Shown: positions 1-15,403 of the stretch, one piece after another | Numbering within the stretch: position 1 is the first letter of the stretch | How the letters are laid out: every line of letters starts with the position of its first letter | Source of the DNA: Aldrovandia affinis | Taxonomy: Eukaryota; Chordata; Actinopteri; Notacanthiformes; Halosauridae | NCBI GenBank assembly: GCA_029706075.1 | Contig: JAINUG010000261.1 | Span: 491,807 to 555,806 of the forward strand | Length of the DNA stretch: 64,000 nt | Direction of reading: 5' to 3' | Program-made: the position numbers and the translations under genes | The notes under the pieces: model-generated | Databases searched by the model: none | What the model was told of the DNA's origin: nothing | Seen by the model: the letters and a program-made list of their open reading frames with translations, nothing else

Positions 1-3000
1 TCTCTCCAACTGCTGTCTTCTGATCCTCCCCTCTTCTTCCACACATTTGTCTCCTCTCATGTCCTTTCATCTCTCCTGTCCTGTCTTCCCCTCCCTGCCC
101 CCCCTCCTGTGTCATCATGCATTCTCTCTTCCACTTTCCATCACCCCTCCACATCTCTTAATTCCTCTACATATTTTATTTGTCTGTTTCACATGTGCCC
201 CTTGTTGCTATTCCCCTACATTTCTACTCTTTTCCCACACAGTCTCTCTCCCCTTCCATCTCTGACCCTCATCCTCCCCTTTTTCCATCCCCCTCCCCTT
301 CAACCTCCCCCCTCCCCTCTCTGTCCGGCTGGAGTTTAAAATAGCTCAGCTTGAGCACTATGATCTGGTTGTCCCACACAGAAAGAAGGGACAGCAGCTG
401 TTGTTGGTGTCATGTGAGAGCTGATATCAGGAGAAAGAAGCATTTGGGGCAGAGGGAATAGGACATCACCCCTCGACCCCACTCCACAGAACCACTGTTC
501 TGTAGGTAGTAAACACTGACATAATGGCCGAGTCAAACAGGACTAGAGTGGAACAGGAAAGACGACCCATCTGCATTCAAATGCGCAAAAACCTAAGAAT
601 CACTACGACCCTGGGATTCGAAGTTACAACATTTTCGCTCTCTTTTCGGATTGTTTCTGTTTTCATTTCAGTTGAACTGACATTGTTCTCATTCAGAGCC
701 ACACAGGTGGTACCACACCCAACAGGGGTTACTGCCATGTTATAATAGTCAAGAGGGCAGGGTGGCAGTACTGGGTAAGAGAAATGTGTTTTAGTTTTGT
801 GAGGATCCTGGAATGGGGATATTAGTTGTGGACAGGGAGGTCTAATAAGGAAATGAACATGGGTGGGGTCTCAACATGGGTTACACTACATTACATTACA
901 CTACACAACATGGCTTACCACCAAGCCTGGGCTCCGATTCCTTTGATAGTGAAGAGATGTGTAACTGGATCCTTGGCATCCATTCAAAAACCTAAAGCGA
1001 CTGTGACTTAAGTGGGGTCAGATGTTTCTCTCCTCAACAAACATGACATGAAGGTGCAGACAATGGACTTTGTGATACTGCCCAGCCCCCAGAGTGGGCC
1101 CAAACCTGAACCCTTCACAACCACATCATGTAAAGCCTCCCACAAGCAATGTTCAGCCCTTCACAGGAAAAACATATATAGTTATATACTAGATTCAATA
1201 AGCACTTACCATTTGACTTGATCACAAAGAAGTCGAAAAGGGTCTGTGAAAAGTCTTCTGAAGGAAGGTTCTAAACTGTATGGTGTGTAATGGCACTGTA
1301 CAAGCTGTACATATTGCTGAAATATTGGTCATCTCCGTGACTGTGATTTCGCTGAGGCAAAACAAGTCAAGCACAGGGTTGTCTTTCAAACATCTGCTCT
1401 TCTCCTTCACCAAACTGAGAAGGTGACTACTGACAAACGATCACCGTTGGGTGTGCTCCCACTCAAACTGGTGACCCACTTGGCTGTTGCATCTACACGA
1501 GACAACGAGCTGGACACAAATAACCTGCCACTGGCGGAATGTTGGCATGGGCCCAGAGAAGCGTCCTGGTTTTGGGTAAGATGAGGCTGCACATGGCATA
1601 TCAAAACACACATGGGGAAGAACACCTGTGCTGATGCCTGCAGTCCTCCTCTGGAAACTCCCACCACCCTGAAATCAAGACAGAGACTCAACTATTGAGC
1701 ATAGGAACGATCAATCAGTCCAACCACCAGATAGCAGTACAGCGTATTCACACAGATATACACACACACCTGTGTATATGAATACATACTATTTTGGAAA
1801 ATATATTTTCCCAACTGAAATCAAATGGAAAGATTTGGTGTGTAAGTCATTGGTGAAATCGATTAGATGTCTAAGCATGAATTGATTCTGTGACCATTTT
1901 GCACCTCTAAACCGAACAATAGATTATCTGCTACCCTAAACAAGTAATTGTATTTTTCTGGGGACCTGAGACAGGAAGTGAGATATGTTGTCATGGCAAA
2001 GGGTGAATTAGAGTGGATTCTATGGAAACCAGGCTGGGCAACAGCCTGTGGAGAGGGGAGGAGGACACTGTTGACAATGATGCGTTTGATTACCAGCTGG
2101 TTAGATCTCGGTTCACTTGGTACACAGATTATATGTCGTTCAGATTATGAAGGAGAGTGAGGGAGCTGACAGGGAAAGAGAGAATTGGAAAAGAGGAGAG
2201 CTGGAAGGGAGGGGAACTGGGGAAGGTGATGGGGGTGTAATCTAAGCAGCAAGAGCCCTGCTATACTCAATGTGCCTTCTCCTTCTATTTATAGAAGGTG
2301 TCTGTGCGTGTGTGTGGGTGTGTGTGGGTGTGGGGGTGTGTGTGTGTGATATATTTCATGTATGTCAGCATGCTGTAGGCCATATACTAAAACTTAACAC
2401 CCCCTCAAAAAAAAAAATTCTGCGACACCCAAGCTTGTCAATCACTTCATGTGTGTTTGTGTGTGTGTGTGTTATTGCATGTATGTCAAACTGCTCTAAA
2501 CTGTAAACATCCCTCTCTCCACCCACACGACCCAAACACCGTCGATCAATGCTCTCTTCCTCCAGGACGTGTGCGTTCGTGTGAGTGAATGTGAACGTGA
2601 GAGAAAGAGAGAGAGACTGAATATTCACACTGTGTTACCAGCTTCTCCTTCCTATCAGAGCCACCGCGAAAAGGGTCACTCACCCACCGCTCACCACCCA
2701 CTAGCTGGCACCAAGCCAGGTTTTCGAAGCCAGATTTCCTCTTACCTCTGTGCCGATGAGTGCAGACACGTGTCCACCTTGTGTTGGAAGACGACCTTTC
2801 ATACGCAGCTGGAGCAGGCGGACTGCAAGTGCCCCTCCTACCAGAGGAGGCGCTCTTACATGATGAGATTCACCGCACACGCCACCCAGGCCCTTGTGCA
2901 AGATGACTTGATGGGAAAGGGGCTAGAGAGAAGGGGAGACCGTTGGCGAGACTGCATGTGTGTTTCAAATTTCATACATTGTGATTTTCTTTTTCTTTTG

Positions 3001-3430
3001 TAAATTGGTCAATTAATTTCTATACTGTACTTGTGTGTCCACAGGTGCTGTGTGCAGCTGTGCAAAAATTTCATCATCCACCCTGCCCCGATCCTACCCC
3101 CCCTCCCCCACTTCATTCTCGATCCTTCAAACACCAGTGTGTCCCTCTGTCAGTCTCTCAGTCCCACTCTCACTCAGCTAGGTGCAAGAACATACAGTAG
3201 GTGGTCAGTCTGTCAGATCTGTCTGTCAATCCTTCCACCAGTCAGTCAGTGCATCACTTGATTAGGGAGGGACTGTCAGTGAAACAATAGTTACCCAGTC
3301 TGCCTGTCAGTAAGTCAGCAAGCGATTTGAGAAGTCTGTCAGTCAGTCCGTGAGCCTTTTAGGACGGTGATTTCCCAGACAGCCGGCGCGTACTGCGTTT
3401 GGGCAAGAGTGCCAGAGTCACTGCAGAAAC
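1..3430. other. upstream region without a recognised gene
   Basis: No coding exon could be supported here. The first 330 bases are strongly pyrimidine-rich on the + strand. A (GT)-rich tract lies near 2,300-2,350, and CAGT/CTGT-rich simple sequence runs from about 3,180 to 3,350, just before the kelch-like gene. The open frame near 2,569-3,003 has no family resemblance I recognise. Untranslated first exons or the promoter of the kelch-like gene may lie in this region, but nothing marks them clearly. Confidence 0.5.
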
Positions 3431-6400
3431 ATGGCCCCTAAGAAGAAGGCCGCCCGCCAGAAGAAGATGGTGCTGGAGACCACAGAGGGCGAGGCCGGGG
3501 TGATGGTTGTGGAGGAGGTCAAGAAGATTGACGAGGCGCTGAACATCGAACAGCTGAACCGGATCAACGGGCTGCCCCTGTCTCTGCCCATCCCTGCGCC
3601 GGGGGTGAAAGGCCTGGGCCTGGGCAGCGAGCTGACGCGCCCGCTCCACGGCACCGCCCTGCTGGAGGAGCTGAGCCGCATGCGCCAGGAGCGATTCCTC
3701 ACCGACCTGGAGCTGGCCAGCAAAACCAAAGCCTTCGACGTGCACAAGCTGGTCATCTCCTCAGTCAGCCACTACTTCCGTGAGCTGCTGGCCAAGGACC
3801 CGGGAGTGAAGCGTGTGGAGCTGCCCTCCCTCTCGCCCCTCGGTACCTGCCCCCCGCCTTCTCCCAAATACCCTCTTATTTTAGCTTCCTCACTCCAAAC
3901 CCCCACCCTACCCCATGACTAGAATTCTAGTGCTTGCAGCTTCTTAGTTTTTAATACTGTTGTCTCTAATGTAAGAATAGCCACAGACCTCCTTACTAAG
4001 ATATGTCAGACAATCACGAATATGTCATTCGGACATGTGTCATAAACAGCAATGTAAAACATGTACATTTTAGGCATTTAGCAGATGCTCTTATCCAGAG
4101 CGACTTACACAGTTTGCATTTCTTTTTTCATACAATCCATTTATACAGATGGATATTTTACTGAAGCAATTCAGGTTAAGTACCGTTAAGCTCAACGGTA
4201 CAACGGCAGTGCCCCCACCTGGGAATCTAACCAGCAACCTTTGTGTTACAAGCCCAGTGTCCCTTAACCATTATGCTAACACTGCCGTTAACGCCGTGAC
4301 CACATGTTAGAAAATGTTGGGAATTGTTAGCAGTTATTAAGCATGAGTGTTAACTTCATCACGACGGCTTGCAGGTCTGGCCAACGTGATCACCTTCGCG
4401 TACCTGGGGCGCGTCCACATGTCCCTCTACACCATTGGCTGCACCGTGTCCGCAGCCAGCATGCTGCAGATCCCGCAGCTGCTCCAGATGTGCATGGACT
4501 TCATGCTGGCCGAGCTGAACGTGCAGACGTGCGTGTACGTGTGGAACATCGCCGCGGCGTACGGCCTGGGCGAGGTGCGCGACGCCGCCCGCCGCTTCCT
4601 CCTGGAGAACTTCGCCCAGTTCGTGGACACGCCCCAGTTCACCCAGCTCACGCTGGAGCAGATCAGCGCCTTCCTGCAGGATGACGCCCTTGTCCTCCCC
4701 TCTGAGCTCATCGCCTTCCAGGTCAGACACCACCCCTGAAACCTCGCACCCAACCCCCGTGACACGCCACCTGACAGCCCAGAACACACGGGGCGGGGGA
4801 GGAGCATATTTTGTTTATAAAGGGATTTACTATGAGGAAATAAAATACAGGAAATACATTTACAACCACGCGCTAAAAGATCGAATGGCTTTGTGTGCGT
4901 CTGACATGTCCAACAAATCACTTTCCCAGATTAGTTCACTTTCAAATTTGTGTTGACACTTTGAAGAAAAGGTCAACTAAACATCAAGCTCCATTTTCAT
5001 TGGCCCGTTAAATAAGGAACTTAAGCTAAGCTACTGATCAATTTGTCATGGAACAGATCATATATGCCCTTTCAAAACAGCCTTTGTTACGGACCAACTG
5101 CCTCACCTCGCTTGTATCTGTCACCCTAGATGGTCATGAAGTGGCTGGATTTTGACCCCAAGCGCCAGGACCACGCTGTGGAGCTGCTCTCCCACGTGCG
5201 CTTCGAGACAATCCCGGCCAGTGAGCTGGTCAGCGAGGTGCAGCCCGTGGCCCGTATGATGCAGGACCGCCAGTGCCACCGCCTGCTGGTGGACGCCATG
5301 AACTACCACCTGCTGCCGCACCAGCAGAACGCCCTGCAGTCACGACGCACAACCATCCGGGGGGGCCAGAACGTGCTGCTGACGATCGGGGGGCGGCCCT
5401 CCCTCACCGAGCGCGCCCTGAGCCGAGAGGTGTGTGCAAGCGAGGGGCGAGGGGGGCGAGGGGAGTTTGGGGGGTGAAATGGAAGACATTTAAGAGTAAA
5501 AAGGGCAGGAAGAGCAGTCGAGTTAAAACACGAGCATTCTTTCAACGGCCAGTATGAGTGTCCAAAATATTAGGGAGGGGGCAGGACTTCACAAATCACA
5601 GTACCACCGAAGCAGGTCATTCTATCAGTGTTGCCCGTTCCGAACAGTGGCGATGTCTTGCCGCGCAGAGCTCTTATTTGTTTCTTGTGTTCTAGCAAAG
5701 TGAACTAACAGGAGTAGTTTAGTGGTTTATGAAGCCCCACTTCACTGCCTCACAGATGAGGGTGAGACTCGGTCCTACATCGACAACCAAGAGCTGAGAG
5801 GAATTAGTAAAGGCAGGAGTACCATGTTTTAGTCCTTTTTCCTCCTTGTCCAAGGTTGTGTCGATAACAAGAGCTGTGGCTGGGTTGCTCCTCTGAATGA
5901 ATCAATAACCAGCATCCTCTGTTCAGAGTGATATGAGTAGACCAAAGGCAGCTGGAAGTCTGGCTTGACGTGTGCCAGTCAGAAATTCAGAAGAAAGTTG
6001 AACTTTAAGAGTCTTAGGCATCTCTTCCATTAGTTATTAAGATGAATGGTGCAATTCAACGTTAGAGTAATTGTTGGTTACATTTTTTTTAAATGAGCAA
6101 AAGAGCAAAATTGGCTCCGTATTGACTTTTCACCTGTCCTCCACCCTGCAGGTGCTCTGGAGGGACCCCCGTGAAGGCGTGGCCACCTGGCGCCACCTCG
6201 CCCAGCTTCCGGCCAAGAGCTTCAACCAGAGTGTGGCGGTGATGGACGGATTCCTGTACGTGGCCGGAGGAGAGGACCAGAACGATGCACGCAACCAGGC
6301 CAAGCACGCCGTGAACAACCTCAGCAGGTACCAGCATGCACTCACATGCACTCATGCCCACCCACGCAAGCATATGCACAATGGAAATAAACAATGAATA

Positions 6401-8185
6401 TACATGTATATTATAACATTTATATTATAAATTAATAATGATAATATTATTAAATCATTCACAGGGGTCCCTCCATTATAATTTAATAATATATATGTGT
6501 GTGTCACTCAAGGGACCTATTGCTGCAGTCCTACAAACTTTGCAGTCCTGTGGAGCCAAGGTCTATACATTCCATCTGAACCTATTGGATTGTTCCATTG
6601 GAAAATCAAAACATAAAAGCATACAATAAATGAGTACATAAATAAATAAATATATAAATGACCCAAAATACAAAATACCCTTTGGCTCACAATTACACAT
6701 TCTCATAACAGGGCATCTCCATGAAACATACAACTGAAACACTTATTTTGAAACCCCTGCAAAAGAAAGTAGAATTTTCCAGCATTGTGAATGATCCCCA
6801 AATTCCCCAGTGCTTGTAATCTCACACTAAAGGGCAAAATATATGAGATTGAATTTTGTAAACAAACCTATTCAAGCACTGTAACCACTTTAAATCACAA
6901 AATGAAACTGGTCAAAGGTCAATATCCATGTGTATCCAAATACCACACTTTCAAAGATAAATCGCTTTAAATGCCATTTGGGGCTTTTTATACCAGAAAT
7001 TGAGATTTTATGTGGGAAGGCATTGTGGTTACATTTTGTTTCATTGCATAGACTTGACTTTTGATGTATTTATTTGCCAGACATTCTTATCCAGAGTGAC
7101 TTACAAGGCTAGCATGGCATGAAATATTGAACACACCACAGCAGAAACAACAACAACACTGATAGCATGACAAACTATGTATACAACAGTAAGTCATGGG
7201 TGCAGACCAGCAGGCATAAAACAGAACAATGAAAACGTAATGCCCAGCAATTATCCTTAAGAACAATATAACTTGCCATCGTGCTTGTTTCATCATCACA
7301 AACTATGTGCATTTTTAGTCATTCTGTTAAAAAGATCGTATTTTCTGATGCTGTTTTTCCAGTGTTTTTTCCATCCACTCTTCTTGTGTCCTACGCTCCC
7401 AGGTATGATCCGCGCTTCAACACCTGGCTACACCTGAGCGCCATGCGCCAGCGCCGCACGCACTTCAGCCTGGTGCCCAGCGGAGGGCGCCTGTACGCCA
7501 TCGGGGGGCGCAATGTGGAGGGCCTGCTGGCCACCATAGAGAGCTACCTGCCCTCATCCAACAGCTGGCAGCCCCGCGCTCCTATGGAGCTTCCCCGCTG
7601 CTGCCACGCCAGTGCAGTGCTGCCCTCCGGAGACATCCTGGTGACCGGAGGCTACATCAACTGCGCATACTCCCGCTCTGTGGTCTGCTACAGCCCCGAG
7701 ACAGACTGCTGGAGTGAGCGGGCGGGGCTGGCCACGCCCCGAGGATGGCACTGCGCCGCGGCCCTGGGTGGGAAGGTTTACGTGGTGGGCGGCAGCCAGC
7801 TGGGCCCGGGGGCGAGCGCGTGGACGTTCTGTCACTCGAGGTGTTCTCCCCAGAGAGTGGGGAGTGGAGCAAGGCCGCGCCCCTGTCCCTGGGGGTCAGC
7901 ACGGCTGGCCTAGCGCCCCTCGGGGACCAGCTCTACCTGCTGGGAGGGTGGAACGAGGCGGAGAAGCGCTACAAGGCGGCTGTCCAGCGCTACGACCCCG
8001 GCACCGACAGCTGGTCCACTGGCGAAGAGCTGCCCGAGCCCACAGTGGGAGTGTCCTGTTGCGCCCTGACCCTGCCTCCGCGCAATGCCTCCCGCAGGCA
8101 GCGCCACGCCCCCGGGCCAGTCTCCGCCCACGAAGAGCACCCACCGCGGGATGGCAGTGTGCCATCACAGCCCACCATTGGCTAA
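3431..8185 (+). CDS. klhl31: KLHL31-like BTB-BACK-kelch protein
   Basis: This is a probable substrate adaptor for a cullin-3 ubiquitin ligase. KLHL31 itself is known from muscle; the role of this copy is inferred. Coding exons are 3,431-3,842, 4,375-4,721, 5,130-5,429, 6,152-6,327 and 7,403-8,185, with GT-AG borders and matching phases. The order is a basic start ([12 protein letters not shown]), a BTB domain across exons 1-2, BACK in exons 2-3 and kelch repeats in exons 4-5. Stretches such as [19 protein letters not shown] and [19 protein letters not shown] match remembered KLHL31 almost residue for residue. The start is the first ATG of the conserved frame. In exon 5 the frame breaks in a G run at 7,808-7,812; one extra base would let it continue to the TAA at 8,183-8,185. 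The resulting length, about 672 residues, compares with about 634 in KLHL31. It could be a teleost paralogue rather than the orthologue. Confidence 0.85.
4060..4289 (-). repeat. tRNA-derived SINE in klhl31 intron 1
   Basis: Read on the minus strand, the element has a tRNA-like head near 4,215-4,289. Its 3' part is the common teleost SINE tail, seen on + as GCATTTAGCAGATGCTCTTA at about 4,074-4,093. Related copies or tail fragments occur near 7,062-7,112, 23,455, 24,668, 44,638, 44,823, 56,411 and 63,656. It lies wholly inside the intron. Confidence 0.7.
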
Positions 8186-8219
8186 GAGAGTGAGAGAGAG
8201 AGAGAGCGGAGAGCGGAGG

Positions 8220-8282
<63 letters not shown>

Positions 8283-8442
8283 GGAAAGATAGGAGGGGGA
8301 GCAGTGTATAGACGTGGGGCAGAAGAAAGAAGAGAGGAAGAAAGGGCCAGAAATACAACAGAATGAAAGAAAAGGTGTCTTAGTGGTAGTGAGTTACACT
8401 GTATCATAGTTATAGTTAGTGAGGGTGTGAATGATAGAAGAA

Positions 8443-8476
<34 letters not shown>

Positions 8477-8480
8477 ATAT
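8186..8480. repeat. (GA)n and (GT)n microsatellites after the klhl31 stop
   Basis: A GA-rich tract starts right after the stop codon and is an almost pure (GA)n run from 8,221 to 8,279. A (GT)n tract follows at 8,444-8,475. Both probably lie in the 3' untranslated region of the kelch-like gene. The long Ser/Leu and Arg/Glu open frames across the GA tract are artefacts of the repeat. Confidence 0.9.
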
Positions 8481-11400
8481 CTGTTAGTTCTAGTGTATGT
8501 ATTTCTAATTGAGCCATCATCATTTGGCACACATAATGATACACAGCCACGACAATTGCGCATAAAGTCCTGAAGAATCAGAATCAACACAGAATCAATC
8601 AGTTATCAAGATTATTTATTGATGCCATTTCCTTGTACTGTGATTTATATATTTACTAAAGGAAACTAGAGATTGTAGTTTAGTTTAAAAACAAGAAAAA
8701 AAAAGAAAAAAAAATGTTAGGTGTATTAAGATAGAAAAAAATGTTTTTATATGTGCAATGAAACTTTGGTTTAGGGTGAGAGGTGGAATGACGAATGAAC
8801 AGTTGTGAGAGGTGAGTGAAAAAGACACTGCCCACAGACACAGGTTAGAAACAGATGAGGTTCACCTTTTATACCCAAAGAAGACCACAACCCCCCTCAC
8901 AAGATATTATACATTAAGTCCACCACAACCAAAATGATTGCAGAAGCAGAGTTGAATTACACATCACTCTGTTCACAATGCAAATTTAGAACAGTCCACA
9001 AAGCCTTTTTTGTAATGATTTTCTACTTTTTTTAAAGCTTTAGCAACTGGCTATCTGGCTCTGCTTGGTCTTTAGGTTAAAGCTTTTGTGAATAATTCTA
9101 AAATAGTATGGCATCTTAAGTGGACTATAACCCCAAAAAAACGAAATCATTAAATTAATCCTGCCCATTTTCTTCATAGCACCTTGCCAAAAAATGTTCA
9201 GATGACATTCTCATAAATTCAAGGGCTAACAATAAGTCATGGCTCAATTGGGTAGGTGGTCTGGTGACCCTTGACCTCAAGACTACAGAGCACTCTAAGA
9301 AAGTGGCTCATCTGCTCACTCACCTGTGTCTGCCGCCCTAGTAAGCCCTGCCCACGGCCCACTCCTTCCCTTCGCCAGCTAATGAAATGAATAACCAGTG
9401 AAACTCCAGCAGGGGGTAAAGCCAACGCAGAATGATGGTAGTTTGTCTGAGATGCTTATCTGGGCCCTAACCCAAGACCTGATAGGATTGCTATTCGGAC
9501 CAATCTGGATTCTTTTAATTTGATTTACGCCATTGGGAAATTGTGCAGCTCAGTGATATCCTGTGCCAGTGCTGAAGACGGCTGCGGGCAGGGAAAGTGT
9601 GTGTGTGTGGTGGTGCCAGCGTTCCTGGAGTTTCACTGAATAAAGCCAATTTGATCCAACAGAGTGACTTTGAGTCAATTCATTCACCCCTGCAAAGATG
9701 TGGAACTATGTATGCACACACAGCTGGATTAGAATATGAAGATTTTACTCCTACTTTCTCACGATCCCCTGCAAATCATAAAGCACACATGCGTAGCTCC
9801 CTGTATGGTGGAAATAATTGCATTTTCCAACTTCCAATTATCTAACTGGAAAATGAAATGCACTACCCTTTTGTAATTTTATTTAATTAGTAATTTTATT
9901 TGTATTTTATTTAATTAGTAATTTTTTTTTCAATATACTCTTGCCAGAGTAACCTAGTCCATTTCCAGATCACAAGATGTGACCTTGAATGTGTTCTGCC
10001 ACATTACAACCCTACTTGGGCCAATAGGCATGATCACACCCACAAACAATTAACTTCATTATATATAGTACAAAAGAACCATGACCACTCCCACAGCAAA
10101 CTTGTTTTGGACTGGTTGAATGCCAAGTCAATTTCTTAAGTGCTTAGACTTCCACCCTAGAAATGTCATAAATATAGCCGAAAGTGGAGATGAATAGGAT
10201 TCAAGCAAAATGTGCCAATCATTGCTTGTTTGATGAATGGTGCAAGTATTTAGACTACAAGCTCAGTGAAGCATTAGCATGAAGGCAAGTCATTGTACCG
10301 TTCATTACAATGCAAGTCCCATAATTATAGGTCAAACAGATACTGAGATATGGCTCACATCCTGTTTACCGTCAACTTCACTGTTGCATAAAGGCTAAAT
10401 GGTTTCAAGAATCAAAAAAATAAGTATGCTTTTTCCAGGTTACTCCAGGCATACTTTGAGTGAAATTGGAATGGATCAACTTCATAATGCAAAAATGACA
10501 GAAAATCCAGTATGGCAGGGGGTGACACATATCAAATAGATTTGCATTGAGCAAAAGATTCTGGAGAATAAAGATCGTTTCTAGGCTTCATGGTTCAGGA
10601 GTTATGGGCCAAAGGGCAAAATTGCTTATTTTTGACCATTTGGTGTCATTTTTGTCTTTCGAGTAGTGTGTAAGATCTGGAACCCATCTGCCAAGTTTGG
10701 TAGCTGTAGTAGAGGGGGTGGTAATGGGGATGAAAACCAAAATTGTGGAATAGGAATACACCCATTTCAGTGGTGATGCATTGGGTTATTTGGGAGATAT
10801 TTTGCATAGGAATTGGGTATTAACCCCCACCCCACCCAAAAACTAAATCTGCATTATATGTAATGAATAGGCCTACTGTTGTAAAATTGCAACATTATAG
10901 TGCATAGTATTCCTGACCTCATTATATTAGACTCTAATATTTATATTTTTCAGAAAAGTAACACTAAGTCTGACAGCATACAACTAGCCCCATTGAACAT
11001 TGTTAACAAAATTATTTCCAAATGAAGTGAAAGTCTTTATACATATTGATATTAGCAGACAAGACAACTAGTGAGGGCACAACAAATTGCAGAACAAAGA
11101 CCAAAAATTCAGTTTTTGTACACTAGTATTTTTATTTCAAAGGAGACTGGCATTTGGGTTATTTTTAGTTGTTTTGTTTCAAAATTCTTGTATTGATAGT
11201 GTTAATAAATTCCCAAATGGCCACCTTCAAATTTTGATCATGGCGATTACAACGTCCCCCTCCTTAGGTGTAAGTCTTCGTTTCTGACCTCCTGACACAA
11301 AAATAGGGTTCCAGTGCAGCTTCACTGGCCTCATGAATACTCCCTTCAAAATCTCAGAACTTCAGTTAAAATGGCTCTCATACTGCCTCCATGTGGCAAA

Positions 11401-11826
11401 GGAAGGAACTACTGAAAAATAAATGATCACTTGCTTTCTGAACATTTAACCCCTGGCTTTATCTGCATTTCTTCCTCGACAGGACATTTGCATACCATTC
11501 CAGTTTTAAGAGTAGAAAGCCTTGGAATATCGTGAAGAGTTGCCGTTTGTGGATAGAAGTACTTGGGTGTACACCATTCATGTTACTTACATCAGTTTTA
11601 AAATGGTCAGTGACAATGATAAATATACTCGTGATCCAGCAAGGCTCAGTGAGAATGAGTTAACTGCAAAACAATCTAAATCAGCACCCTGTTCAAGTTC
11701 ATGGTCTTTGATGGAAACCCTCTAGTGTAAAGATATGTACATCACATGGTTCATGTAACAGCCCCCACACACTATCAACTGCACAATGCTCAAAACAAAT
11801 TACAACACATGGTTTTTCCCCACAGA
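8481..11826. other. AT-rich stretch between klhl31 and rpl11
   Basis: No coding exon is recognised. The first part probably includes the klhl31 3' untranslated region; an AATAAA lies near 9,637 on the + strand, but whether it is used cannot be told. The rest is AT-rich sequence with no repeat family I can name. The two genes converge on this interval, so both 3' ends should fall inside or next to it. Confidence 0.4.
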
Positions 11827-11832
11827 TTTATT
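11827..11832 (-). promoter_or_regulatory. rpl11 polyadenylation signal
   Basis: AATAAA on the minus strand, about 28 bases after the rpl11 stop codon. This is the short 3' untranslated region expected of a ribosomal protein gene. Confidence 0.7.
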
Positions 11833-11859
11833 TATATTGAACAAAAAAAAGTGGTCCGG

Positions 11860-15252
<3,393 letters not shown>

Positions 15253-15300
15253 GTTTGATCGCTAGAAAAGGGGGAAGAACTTCCGGCTTACAGATTTATA
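15253..15300 (-). promoter_or_regulatory. rpl11 core promoter with TATA-like box and TOP start
   Basis: On the minus strand a TATAAAT lies at 15,294-15,300. An ETS-like CCGGAAGT follows, then a pyrimidine-rich start region (CTTCCCCCTTTTC from about 15,277) a short way before the ATG at 15,252. Ribosomal protein genes normally start transcription in such a 5' terminal oligopyrimidine tract, which puts translation under mTOR control. The exact start base is inferred. Confidence 0.65.
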
Positions 15301-15403
15301 GACAAGCGGCCACAGTTCGTGGTTCGATGAGATACAAAGGATCACGAAGAACGTTCCGATGTAAGAACGTATTCAGTAACCAATTTATACAGGTGGGGGT
15401 GTG

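Noticed and set aside
2569-3003. 144-residue open frame on the plus strand
   Set aside because: It has no recognisable domain, no splice context and no family resemblance on either strand.
3180-3350. Short repeated CAGTC/CTGTC words that might be an array
   Set aside because: They are simple-sequence drift without regular spacing; CRISPR arrays are not expected in a fish genome.
8165-8590. Long Ser/Leu-rich and Arg/Glu-rich open frames after klhl31
   Set aside because: They are translations of the (GA)n and (GT)n microsatellites.
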